A stretch of DNA of 5,951 nucleotides from Fidelibacterota bacterium (GTDB lineage: Bacteria; Fidelibacterota; Marinisomatia; Marinisomatales; TCS55). Below the pieces are notes generated by a model. It had not been told where the DNA came from, did no database searches, and saw only the letters and a list, made by a program, of their open reading frames with translations. Each line of letters starts with the position of its first letter. Position 1 is the first letter of the stretch. The stretch lies in assembly GCA_002724475.1 (NCBI GenBank), contig PBOO01000017.1, positions 32,395-38,345 of the forward strand, given 5' to 3'. Shown here piece by piece: positions 1 through 5,951 of the stretch. The translations under genes were made by a program, and so were the position numbers.

Positions 1-1227
1 ACCCTTGAGCTAATTGCATCTGAAAATTTTGTTAGCTATCCAATATTAGAAATGGCTGGCGGAATTATGACCAATAAATACGCTGAAGGGTATCCAGGTG
101 CCAGATATTATGGCGGCTGTCAGCATGTGGATGAGGCTGAAAATCTTGCTCGTGAAAGGGCAAAAAAACTTTTTAACTGTGAATATGCAAATGTTCAACC
201 ACATTCCGGTTCTCAGGCAAATATGGCGGTATTAATGACTTTTCTTGATATAGGAGACACCATAATGGGTTTAGATCTAGCGCATGGGGGACACCTTACA
301 CATGGTAGTAAAGTTAATTTCTCTGGTCAGCTTTACAATGCCGTATCTTACCAAGTTAACAAGGATACAGGTAGACTTGACATGGAAAGTGTTGCGTCTA
401 TTGCAAAGAAACACAAGCCTAAAATGATAATATGTGGCGGTAGCGCCTATCCAAGGCACGTTGAATTTGCAGAGTTTAAAGCTATAGCAGATGATGTTGG
501 TGCTTTTTTAATGGCAGACATAGCTCATCCGTCAGGCTTGGTTGCAGCGGGCCTTCATCCCTCACCAATGCCTTATTGTGATGTAGTTACAACTACAACA
601 CATAAAACTTTACGCGGCCCAAGAGGTGGCATGATAATGATGGGTAGAGACACAGAAAATATTTGGAACGTTGTCGCTCCTAAATCTGGGAGAGTTAAAA
701 TGGTCTCTGAACTGTTGGACTCTGCTGTTATGCCAGGTGTTCAAGGTGGGCCATTGATGCATATAATTGCTGCTAAAGCTATTGCTTTCGGGGAGGCCCT
801 AGATCCATCTTTTAAAATTTATGCTCAAAATATAATAGATAATGCAAAATCCATGGCTAATGCATTCCTTGATAAAGGTTACGATTTAATATCTGGTGGA
901 ACAGATACCCATGTTGTGTTAATTGATCTTTCAAATAAAAAAGTGTCGGGAAAAGCTGCCGAAAAAGCTCTAGAAAGAGCTGGCATTACGGTAAACAAAA
1001 ATATGGTTCCATTTGATACAAAAAGTCCCTTTGTAACGAGTGGAATTCGCGTCGGAACCCCAGCTATAACGACTCGAGGAATGGGTAATGATGAAATGAC
1101 AAAAATAGTGGATTTGATTGATAAAGTAATATTAAACATTGATGACAATGAAATATTAACTTCCGTTAATCAATCTGTAAAGGAGCTTTGTCAATCATTC
1201 CCATTATACAATGAGCTTCACGAATAG
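1..1227 (+). CDS. glyA: Serine hydroxymethyltransferase (5'-truncated by window edge)
   Basis: This enzyme interconverts serine and glycine with tetrahydrofolate and 5,10-methylene-THF, using pyridoxal phosphate (PLP) in the cytosol. The reading frame is open from base 1 and 408 residues are visible. The ELIASEN motif (visible residues 3-9) normally lies a few dozen residues into the protein, so only a short N-terminal piece is missing; the ATG at 52 is internal. Further SHMT signatures are [13 protein letters not shown] (27-39), [16 protein letters not shown] with the PLP-stacking His, the PLP-binding Asp173 and His176 in ADIAH, the Schiff-base Lys202 in [14 protein letters not shown], and Arg350 in [10 protein letters not shown], which binds the substrate carboxylate. 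From memory of E. coli GlyA (Lys229, Arg363), the stretch at about 211-243 is some 14 residues longer here, as in Bacteroidota-like enzymes. All catalytic residues in view are intact. Its 3' end overlaps the next gene by 17 bases. Confidence 0.98.
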   Translation, partial: TLELIASENFVSYPILEMAGGIMTNKYAEGYPGARYYGGCQHVDEAENLARERAKKLFNCEYANVQPHSGSQANMAVLMTFLDIGDTIMGLDLAHGGHLTHGSKVNFSGQLYNAVSYQVNKDTGRLDMESVASIAKKHKPKMIICGGSAYPRHVEFAEFKAIADDVGAFLMADIAHPSGLVAAGLHPSPMPYCDVVTTTTHKTLRGPRGGMIMMGRDTENIWNVVAPKSGRVKMVSELLDSAVMPGVQGGPLMHIIAAKAIAFGEALDPSFKIYAQNIIDNAKSMANAFLDKGYDLISGGTDTHVVLIDLSNKKVSGKAAEKALERAGITVNKNMVPFDTKSPFVTSGIRVGTPAITTRGMGNDEMTKIVDLIDKVILNIDDNEILTSVNQSVKELCQSFPLYNELHE

Positions 1228-2083
1228 AAACAACTTTTTACCTCTCTTTTTCTTCACCTTTTTTAGTCTTTCTTGTAGTACCTCTTCTTTTAGCATTGTT
1301 GCTCTTAATTTCACGCCAGAACTTGCGCAAAAAACCTTTCATAGAAATTCGATTAGGCTAGAAAAAAAAGCCATTAACAGTCCGAATGACTCAAAGGCTT
1401 TATATAACGCATCCAAAAACTTAACAATGTATACATATGGATTTCTAATGGATGAGGCTAAAAAAATATCTATGGAAGATTACAAGGAGGGTTTGAAAAT
1501 TTACAATGAAGCAAATTCAATCTTTAAAAGATCGATTTTATACATCGAAAAATCCATTCAACTAGATTATAAAGATTATTTTGCATGGATAAATAATTCC
1601 CAGCCATCATCAATAGATTTTAAAAAGGAGAGCTCTTCAAAACTTTATTGGGCGGCAGCATCTTATGCTGGCGCTATTCAATCTAGCAATGGAGATCCCA
1701 ATTGGGTTGTTCAGCTCCCTAAGATTGGTAAATTACTTGAGACAGGTTTAGAGCTGTATCCTGAGTGGAACTATGGTGCTTTTTATACTGCAATGATACC
1801 ATATTCAATGATTAGACATGATGCTAGTCCCAATAAGATAGATACAGCTAAATATTATTTTAATAAAGCTCTAGAAGCCTCAGGTCTACAAGATTTGTCA
1901 CCCTATATAGCATACGCTGAGAACATAGCGTTATATCAACAAAATAAGAATGAATTCACAAATATGCTTTATAGTGCACTTCGTATAGATATAAATGCCA
2001 ATCCTGACCTATCTTTAGTAAATTATATCAACAGAAGTAGAGCCAATTGGCTCTTAGATAATATAGATGAGTTTTTTTATTAG
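1211..2083 (+). CDS. TatT-type TRAP transporter accessory lipoprotein (helical repeat)
   Basis: A 290-residue exported protein that I recognise as the TatT component (TPR-protein-associated TRAP transporters; the type case is Treponema pallidum Tp0956 with its partner Tp0957). Known members form a helical TPR-like ring in the periplasm that binds the TRAP substrate-binding protein. Residues 9-21 are a hydrophobic signal segment followed by Cys22, a probable lipidation site. The lipobox is imperfect (SLSC, with Ser rather than Leu at -3). The rest is alpha-helical. Family hallmarks are [16 protein letters not shown] (180-195), an [10 protein letters not shown] repeat helix (213-222), [15 protein letters not shown] (235-249), and the C-terminal [13 protein letters not shown] (277-289). 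Start choice: an in-frame stop at 1178-1180 leaves ATG 1211 as the only ATG near the signal peptide. The start has no close Shine-Dalgarno sequence, so translation is probably coupled to glyA. The binding protein follows after 3 bases, which supports the assignment. Confidence 0.85.
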   Translation: MSFTNRNNFLPLFFFTFFSLSCSTSSFSIVALNFTPELAQKTFHRNSIRLEKKAINSPNDSKALYNASKNLTMYTYGFLMDEAKKISMEDYKEGLKIYNEANSIFKRSILYIEKSIQLDYKDYFAWINNSQPSSIDFKKESSSKLYWAAASYAGAIQSSNGDPNWVVQLPKIGKLLETGLELYPEWNYGAFYTAMIPYSMIRHDASPNKIDTAKYYFNKALEASGLQDLSPYIAYAENIALYQQNKNEFTNMLYSALRIDINANPDLSLVNYINRSRANWLLDNIDEFFY

Positions 2084-2086
2084 ATT

Positions 2087-3082
2087 ATGATTCAAAAATT
2101 ATCCATCAAAGTATTTTTAATTATTTTATTAGTTCAGCCAATTTTTGCTAAAAAAATTATTATTAAAATGGCGACTCTTGCACCTGAAGGTACCGAATGG
2201 CATGGTCTTTTAGTTGAAATGGGTCAAGAATGGCGCAAGGCAACAAACGGTGATGTAAGATTGAGAATTTATCCAGGAGGCGTTGTAGGTGATGAAAGGG
2301 ATATGATACGTAAGATTCGAATCGGTCAAATACATGGAGCTGCCGTAACTACTGAGGGCATGACAGAAGTCAATCATTACTTTACATCATTTAATTATCC
2401 TACATTATATCAATCATATGAAGATGTTGATTACGTAAGAAGCGAACTGTCTAATGAGCTATACTCAGGTACTGAAGAAAATGGCTTTAAGCTTCTTACA
2501 ATGGTGGACGTAGGATGGGTCTACTGGTTTTCAACTGATCCTATCTATACACCATCGGACCTTAAGGAAACAAAAATATGGACATGGGCTGGCGATTATA
2601 AGTCAGTACAGCTTTATGAAAAGAACGGTTTTCAACCTATACCTCTTACCTCAATGGATATTTTATCAGGTCTTCAAACTGGCCTAATTAATTCAATGGG
2701 TCTCAACCCAATGTTTGCCTTATCACAGCAAATTTTTGGAATAGCAGACAATATGCTGGATATGAAATGGGGTAATCTAACCGCTGCAATTATAGTTGAT
2801 ATGAAAATTTGGAATCGAATTAAGCCTGATCATCAAAAATCAATGCTTTCAATTGCTGAAAATCTTGGGGATAGCTTTCAAAATAAAAATAGATTTAGCT
2901 CTGATAAAGCTGTAGAAACTATGAAAGATTATGGCTTGACCGTTAATACTCCATCTGAAAATCAATTACAGGAATGGTTTGATTTGATATCTAGAATGGA
3001 TGAGAGCTTTCGTGGTTCATTTATTTCTGAAGATGCTTATGACAGGCTCATGGACATTAAAAAGAATATGAGTGAAAGATAG
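2087..3082 (+). CDS. dctP: TRAP transporter periplasmic substrate-binding protein, DctP/TatP type
   Basis: A 331-residue secreted binding protein of the DctP (TRAP-T solute receptor) family, at the usual family length. Residues 1-21 are a signal peptide (hydrophobic core at about 9-20, probable cleavage after IFA21). The mature protein opens with the family pattern IKMATLAPEGTEWH (26-39), then RIYPGGVVGDERDMIRKIRIGQIHGA (60-85), the hinge segment YTPSDLKETKIW (154-165), LTSMDILSGLQTGL (187-200), and the late MKWGNLTAAIIVDMKIW (226-242). At the position where classical carboxylate-binding DctP proteins carry a ligand-gripping Arg (in KxR), this protein has Trp165. The usual Asp of the LQTGxxDG motif is also absent (INS at 201-203). 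It is therefore unlikely to bind a C4-dicarboxylate in the classical way. This fits the TatP subgroup that pairs with TatT, here encoded 3 bases upstream. The ligand is unknown. No DctQ or DctM permease gene lies nearby. There is no Shine-Dalgarno sequence at the start, suggesting reinitiation after the TatT stop. Confidence 0.92.
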   Translation: MIQKLSIKVFLIILLVQPIFAKKIIIKMATLAPEGTEWHGLLVEMGQEWRKATNGDVRLRIYPGGVVGDERDMIRKIRIGQIHGAAVTTEGMTEVNHYFTSFNYPTLYQSYEDVDYVRSELSNELYSGTEENGFKLLTMVDVGWVYWFSTDPIYTPSDLKETKIWTWAGDYKSVQLYEKNGFQPIPLTSMDILSGLQTGLINSMGLNPMFALSQQIFGIADNMLDMKWGNLTAAIIVDMKIWNRIKPDHQKSMLSIAENLGDSFQNKNRFSSDKAVETMKDYGLTVNTPSENQLQEWFDLISRMDESFRGSFISEDAYDRLMDIKKNMSER

Positions 3083-3086
3083 AGCA

Positions 3087-3752
3087 ATGAAAAAAAGTAG
3101 TTTATCTGAAAATCAATTAAGCGCTTTTAGTCTTTATGTGGGTTCGATACTGAGCGGTATATCCTTTTTGATACAATTATTATTGTCAAGCCCCCCTAAT
3201 AAAGGAGAGCATATTTTTACCTATTACGCTAATCAAATACTCCTGAATTCTAATGTAAGTATGTTAAGTGCTTTGTTTTCATTTTTCGGTTCAATTGCGA
3301 TCGCTTTTGGTATATTCTCATTAAATCAGTTTATTCAAAAAAAATCTATAAATCCATTGATGAATCTATCTGTTTTTCTCTTTGTAATATCATCTATTGG
3401 TTTTGTCATCTCTCGCGCACATGACTTGCTTATTATTTGGGGTTCTCCAAGTGAATTTTCAAATAACATGATGGTTGAATTTGCACTGATATTTTCTTTT
3501 GGACTATTTTATTGGCTTGGTATTGCTGGTATTGCATATTGCTTAAAAGAGAACGAATTTTTAAATAATAACTTCTTATTGGCCCTATCGATTGCAAGTA
3601 TCTTCAATTTTTTATTGATAATCTATACAATTTTCAATGTTGATCCTTACGATGGTTCGACTTTAGTTCCCCTTTACACTGGTTTTACGATTGGAAATAT
3701 ACTGGTTATATTCTTTTGTTTCTTATCAGCAAAAAAACTTATTAATTCCTAA
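3087..3752 (+). CDS. Uncharacterised six-helix membrane protein
   Basis: A 221-residue integral membrane protein of unknown function. Hydrophobic segments lie at about 13-33, 57-80, 91-110, 129-153, 163-184 and 194-215, giving six predicted helices. Polar residues within or beside the membrane include Arg110-His-Asp113 after helix 3 and Glu131 near the start of helix 4. The organisation is loosely reminiscent of DUF4386-type proteins, but I do not recognise a signature and would not assign a family. It does not look like a TRAP small permease (usually four helices). The reading frame also has a GTG at 3072, which would overlap the dctP gene by 11 bases. I prefer ATG 3087, 4 bases after the dctP stop, because it begins with the typical MKKSS N-terminus. 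The ribosome binding site is weak at best (AAGATAGAG just upstream). The gene probably belongs to the same transcript as dctP. Confidence 0.75.
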   Translation: MKKSSLSENQLSAFSLYVGSILSGISFLIQLLLSSPPNKGEHIFTYYANQILLNSNVSMLSALFSFFGSIAIAFGIFSLNQFIQKKSINPLMNLSVFLFVISSIGFVISRAHDLLIIWGSPSEFSNNMMVEFALIFSFGLFYWLGIAGIAYCLKENEFLNNNFLLALSIASIFNFLLIIYTIFNVDPYDGSTLVPLYTGFTIGNILVIFFCFLSAKKLINS

Positions 3753-3776
3753 CACTTTCTTTATAACAATTCATCG

Positions 3777-3784
3777 AAAAGGAG
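3777..3784 (+). promoter_or_regulatory. Shine-Dalgarno sequence of the 46-residue gene
   Basis: The sequence AAAAGGAG lies 4 bases before the ATG at 3789. It is the only strong Shine-Dalgarno match directly ahead of a start codon in this window. It supports the short reading frame as a real gene and fixes its start. Confidence 0.6.
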
Positions 3785-3788
3785 CATT

Positions 3789-3929
3789 ATGAAAAAATAT
3801 ATCACCCTATTTAGTCTTGCTGTTACTGTTGTAGGTTTGGCGATAACTATTGATAGAGGAGATTGGTTTCTTGTTTTTGTGATTTCCATTGGCCTTATTC
3901 AAATACTCATTTCAAAAGGGTGGAAGTAA
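3789..3929 (+). CDS. Small two-helix membrane protein (46 residues)
   Basis: A short gene encoding 46 residues from ATG 3789 to TAA 3927-3929. The protein starts MKKYI and has two hydrophobic stretches, about residues 5-21 (LFSLAVTVVGLAI core) and 26-41 (WFLVFVISIGLIQILI). A charged turn with Asp22, Arg23 and Asp25 separates them, and the protein ends in SKGWK. It is therefore predicted to be a hairpin in the cytoplasmic membrane with both ends on the same side; the positive ends favour the cytoplasm. Support for a real gene comes from its AAAAGGAG Shine-Dalgarno sequence, its fit into an otherwise unexplained 185-base gap, and the flanking membrane-protein genes (36 bases before, 8 bases after). 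I do not recognise a family. It could be a small partner of a neighbouring membrane protein, but that is inference from position only. Confidence 0.65.
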   Translation: MKKYITLFSLAVTVVGLAITIDRGDWFLVFVISIGLIQILISKGWK

Positions 3930-3937
3930 AAAAAATA

Positions 3938-4615
3938 ATGAATCGCATAAAATTTGCACTCGTTGTTATGCCTCGATATAGCATTAGTGTTTTTATCTTT
4001 TTACTTCTTGTAGCTGTGTTTTTTTATGCAGGTGGAACCCTTCATGATCCAGGGTCAAAAGGATATTCTTTCACTAGAAACTTTTTTAGCGATTTAGGCA
4101 TACTTTCCTCGCAAAATATTGTTTCTGTCGTGCTTTTTGGAATGGCCCTTTTAGTTTGTGGCTTAACCTTTATGATTTATTTTTTTTATTTTATGAAACT
4201 ATTTAACCAGAATACGACAAATAGCAAACTTGGTAAAATTGGAACTCTTTTTGGAATTTTGGGAGCTATCTTTTTTATCATTGTTGGATTTACGCCACAT
4301 AACTATGTTCATGATTCTCATGTATTGTCTGTTCATTGGGCATTTAGATGTTTTTTTCTAGCATCATCATTCCTAACATTCTCAATTTTTAGAGACAGTA
4401 GATTTGATTCTAGATATGCTTATGGATACTTAATATTTGCAATTTTAATATTTTTTTATATCATAGTTTTAGAGTTTGGCCCTTCGCCCCGCGAGAGCGA
4501 TTTTGCATTAGTGTTTAATGTCATTTCTCAAAAAATTATTGTGTTTGTATTTATACTATCTGTGCTTTTGCAGTCGCTGGGAAATGCAACATTGATTGAT
4601 AATAATAAACTTTAG
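3938..4615 (+). CDS. DUF998-like multispanning membrane protein
   Basis: A 225-residue integral membrane protein with six predicted helices at about 15-35, 60-86, 101-119, 131-151, 161-178 and 195-213. After helix 1 comes the segment RNFFSDLG (47-54), which resembles the conserved N-x-(I/L/F)-S-x-L-G segment of DUF998 proteins. After helix 3 there is a His-rich loop (TPH at 119-121, His125, His128) leading to His133 in helix 4. Gln198-Lys199 at the start of helix 6 also fits that family. The biochemical function of DUF998 proteins is not established to my knowledge. The frame is open upstream to a GTG at 3863, but that start would run through most of the 46-residue gene and add a non-membrane, Cys/His-rich leader. 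ATG 3938, 8 bases after the preceding stop, gives a natural N-terminus with a short basic stretch before helix 1. The family call is moderate; the membrane topology is clear. Confidence 0.75.
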   Translation: MNRIKFALVVMPRYSISVFIFLLLVAVFFYAGGTLHDPGSKGYSFTRNFFSDLGILSSQNIVSVVLFGMALLVCGLTFMIYFFYFMKLFNQNTTNSKLGKIGTLFGILGAIFFIIVGFTPHNYVHDSHVLSVHWAFRCFFLASSFLTFSIFRDSRFDSRYAYGYLIFAILIFFYIIVLEFGPSPRESDFALVFNVISQKIIVFVFILSVLLQSLGNATLIDNNKL

Positions 4616-4644
4616 TTTTTAAATATAGTTTAAGAAAGCAAAAA

Positions 4645-5951
4645 ATGATGTACAAAATTAAATATCTAATATTCTTAATGATATTATTTAGTTGTTCGAG
4701 TGAACCCAAATCTGGATGGGATAAGTATTTATTTTCTGATGATATTTTGAGCGCTGAAGAATTTATTGATCAAGATTTACTATCAACACATATTACAAAG
4801 CTATCCTCTGATGAATTTCAAGGTAGAAAACCTGCAACACCGGGAGGTAAAAAAACGGTAAAATATTTAATTGATTCATTTCAAGGGATAGGTTTAAAAC
4901 CTGGCAACCCCAACGGATCTTGGACACAAGACGTGAAGATGTTGGGCGTCAAATCAAATTTACGCTCTCAGTTTATTACCGATGATGAGAGATGGGTTCT
5001 GAGAACAGGTGATGATATAATTGGAAATTCTTATATCAAAAAACAAAATGTTAATCTAGAGAGAGTTGGTGTTATTTTTTGCGGTTATGGCGTAACAGCC
5101 CCTGAGTATAAATGGGATGATTATAAGGGGGTAGATGTCAAAGGTAAGGTTGTTATAATTTTAGTGAACGATCCGCCAATCATGAATAATGATGAATATG
5201 ATAATGATATGTTTAAGGGGAAAGCCATGACATATTATGGTAGATGGTCATACAAATACGAAGAAGCATTAAGAAGGGGTGCTGCTGGAGCAATAGTGAT
5301 ACATGAATCCGGTCCTGCAGGGTATCCATTTAGTGTTCTTCAAGCTGGCCATGACTTAGAAAGTTTAACCATTGAAGCATCAAAATCTTTAAAATTTCAA
5401 GGCTGGCTACCATTAAGCTCGGCACAAAAACTTTTTTCAATGTCCGGACTTGACTTCTCTTCAATGAAAAAAGAGGCCTTAAGTCCTGATTTTCAACCAA
5501 AAAATATGGATATAAAATTCACTAGCCGAATCGCAAATACTTATCGATATGTGAACTCAAAAAATGTAATTGCTAAGTATGAAGGTGTAGATTCGCTTCT
5601 TAAGGACGAGTACATTATATACACAGCTCATTGGGACCATCTTGGTATGGATAAAAACTTAAAAGATGATAAAGTTTATAATGGCGCAAACGATAATGCA
5701 TTGGGTACAGCTATGGTTCTCGCAGCCGCAAAATCATTTTCACAATTAAAAATTGGAACTAAGAGGAGCATTCTTTTCCTAGCGGTTACTGCAGAAGAGG
5801 ATGGTCTGCTAGGGGCTAAATACTATAGCATGAACCCCCTGTATCCATTAGAAAAAACCCTCGCTGTAATAAACATTGATGCCATGGGCAACACGTTTGG
5901 CAAAACAAAAGATTTGATCATTATAGGTAAGGGAAATTCAAATCTTGACAA
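4645..5951 (+). CDS. M28-family zinc peptidase lipoprotein with PA domain (3'-truncated by window edge)
   Basis: The visible 435 residues belong to a probable M28 (aminopeptidase Y/S-like) metallopeptidase acting outside the cytoplasm on peptides. Residues 1-16 are a signal peptide ending in LFSC, so Cys17 is a likely lipid-anchored N-terminus. A region around 50-90 with LSSDEFQGRKPATPGG is typical of this subgroup. A PA (protease-associated) domain follows at about 140-260, including FCGYGVTAPEYKWDDY and the RRGAAGAIVIHE helix-strand. The catalytic domain shows, in order, His329 and Asp331 in AHWDHLG, the zinc-bridging Asp350 in NDNALGTA, Glu384-Glu385 in TAEEDGLLGA (general base and zinc ligand), and Asp412 in INIDAMG. 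The last zinc-binding His expected in this family lies beyond the window. An in-frame stop at 4606-4608 leaves ATG 4645 (or the adjacent ATG 4648) as the start. The Shine-Dalgarno sequence is weak. It is 29 bases after the previous gene, so co-transcription is possible. The exact peptide specificity cannot be read from the sequence. Confidence 0.93.
   Translation, partial: MMYKIKYLIFLMILFSCSSEPKSGWDKYLFSDDILSAEEFIDQDLLSTHITKLSSDEFQGRKPATPGGKKTVKYLIDSFQGIGLKPGNPNGSWTQDVKMLGVKSNLRSQFITDDERWVLRTGDDIIGNSYIKKQNVNLERVGVIFCGYGVTAPEYKWDDYKGVDVKGKVVIILVNDPPIMNNDEYDNDMFKGKAMTYYGRWSYKYEEALRRGAAGAIVIHESGPAGYPFSVLQAGHDLESLTIEASKSLKFQGWLPLSSAQKLFSMSGLDFSSMKKEALSPDFQPKNMDIKFTSRIANTYRYVNSKNVIAKYEGVDSLLKDEYIIYTAHWDHLGMDKNLKDDKVYNGANDNALGTAMVLAAAKSFSQLKIGTKRSILFLAVTAEEDGLLGAKYYSMNPLYPLEKTLAVINIDAMGNTFGKTKDLIIIGKGNSNLD

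Noticed and set aside
277..459. 60-residue reading frame on the minus strand
   Set aside because: It lies wholly inside the strongly conserved glyA coding sequence and has no recognisable protein features; a chance antisense frame.
879..1148. 89-residue reading frame on the minus strand
   Set aside because: Antisense to conserved glyA C-terminal coding sequence, with no recognisable motif or separate ribosome site.
3072..3086. GTG start giving five extra residues to the 221-residue membrane protein
   Set aside because: It would overlap the dctP gene by 11 bases without a good ribosome site; ATG 3087 gives a more usual MKKSS start. It cannot be fully excluded.
3087..3752. The 221-residue protein as the missing TRAP small permease (DctQ)
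   Set aside because: Six predicted helices and no DctQ-like motifs, against the usual four helices and shorter length; no DctM gene beside it.
3863..3937. Upstream GTG extension of the DUF998-like gene
   Set aside because: The extension overlaps the 46-residue gene, which has its own good ribosome site, and adds an atypical leader before a normal membrane-protein N-terminus at ATG 3938.
4607..4629. Possible terminator hairpin (AAAC-TTTA-GTTT) after the DUF998-like gene
   Set aside because: The stem is only 4 bases, AT-rich and not followed by a distinct T run; such matches are expected by chance in this composition.

Overview
The window is 5951 bases of AT-rich (by eye roughly two-thirds A+T), very compact bacterial DNA. 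All recognisable genes lie on the + strand, and no intergenic gap exceeds 36 bases. The organism looks like a streamlined, Gram-negative-type bacterium, probably aquatic. It has secreted and lipoprotein-type exported proteins, a TRAP-type periplasmic binding protein, few Shine-Dalgarno sequences, and a serine hydroxymethyltransferase with the longer central loop that I associate with Bacteroidota and related groups. A marine lineage such as Marinimicrobia (SAR406) or another Bacteroidota-like group is a reasonable guess. It is an inference from protein style and base composition, not a demonstrated assignment.

Layout: (1) positions 1-1227 hold glyA (serine hydroxymethyltransferase), cut off at its 5' end by the window. 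(2) Positions 1211-3082 hold a two-gene TRAP module. The first gene encodes a TatT-type helical-repeat lipoprotein and overlaps the end of glyA by 17 bases. The second, 3 bases later, encodes a DctP/TatP-type periplasmic substrate-binding protein. (3) Positions 3087-4615 hold three uncharacterised membrane proteins of 221, 46 and 225 residues; the last resembles the DUF998 family. The 46-residue gene is easily missed because of its size, and it has the only clear Shine-Dalgarno sequence I see ahead of a start here. (4) From 4645 to the right edge is the 5' part of a gene for a probable M28-family zinc aminopeptidase lipoprotein with an inserted PA domain, cut off by the window end.

The tight spacing suggests co-transcription of much or all of the window, although a second transcription or translation entry point before the 46-residue gene is possible. 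Functionally, glyA is a one-carbon and glycine/serine housekeeping gene. The TatT/DctP pair would capture a ligand in the periplasm, and the M28 peptidase would trim peptides at the cell surface or in the periplasm. The most notable point is that the TRAP binding-protein module has no TRAP permease (DctQ/DctM) beside it. The space where the permease would be expected holds unrelated-looking small membrane proteins. No RNA genes, CRISPR arrays, mobile elements, long repeats or convincing terminators were seen.
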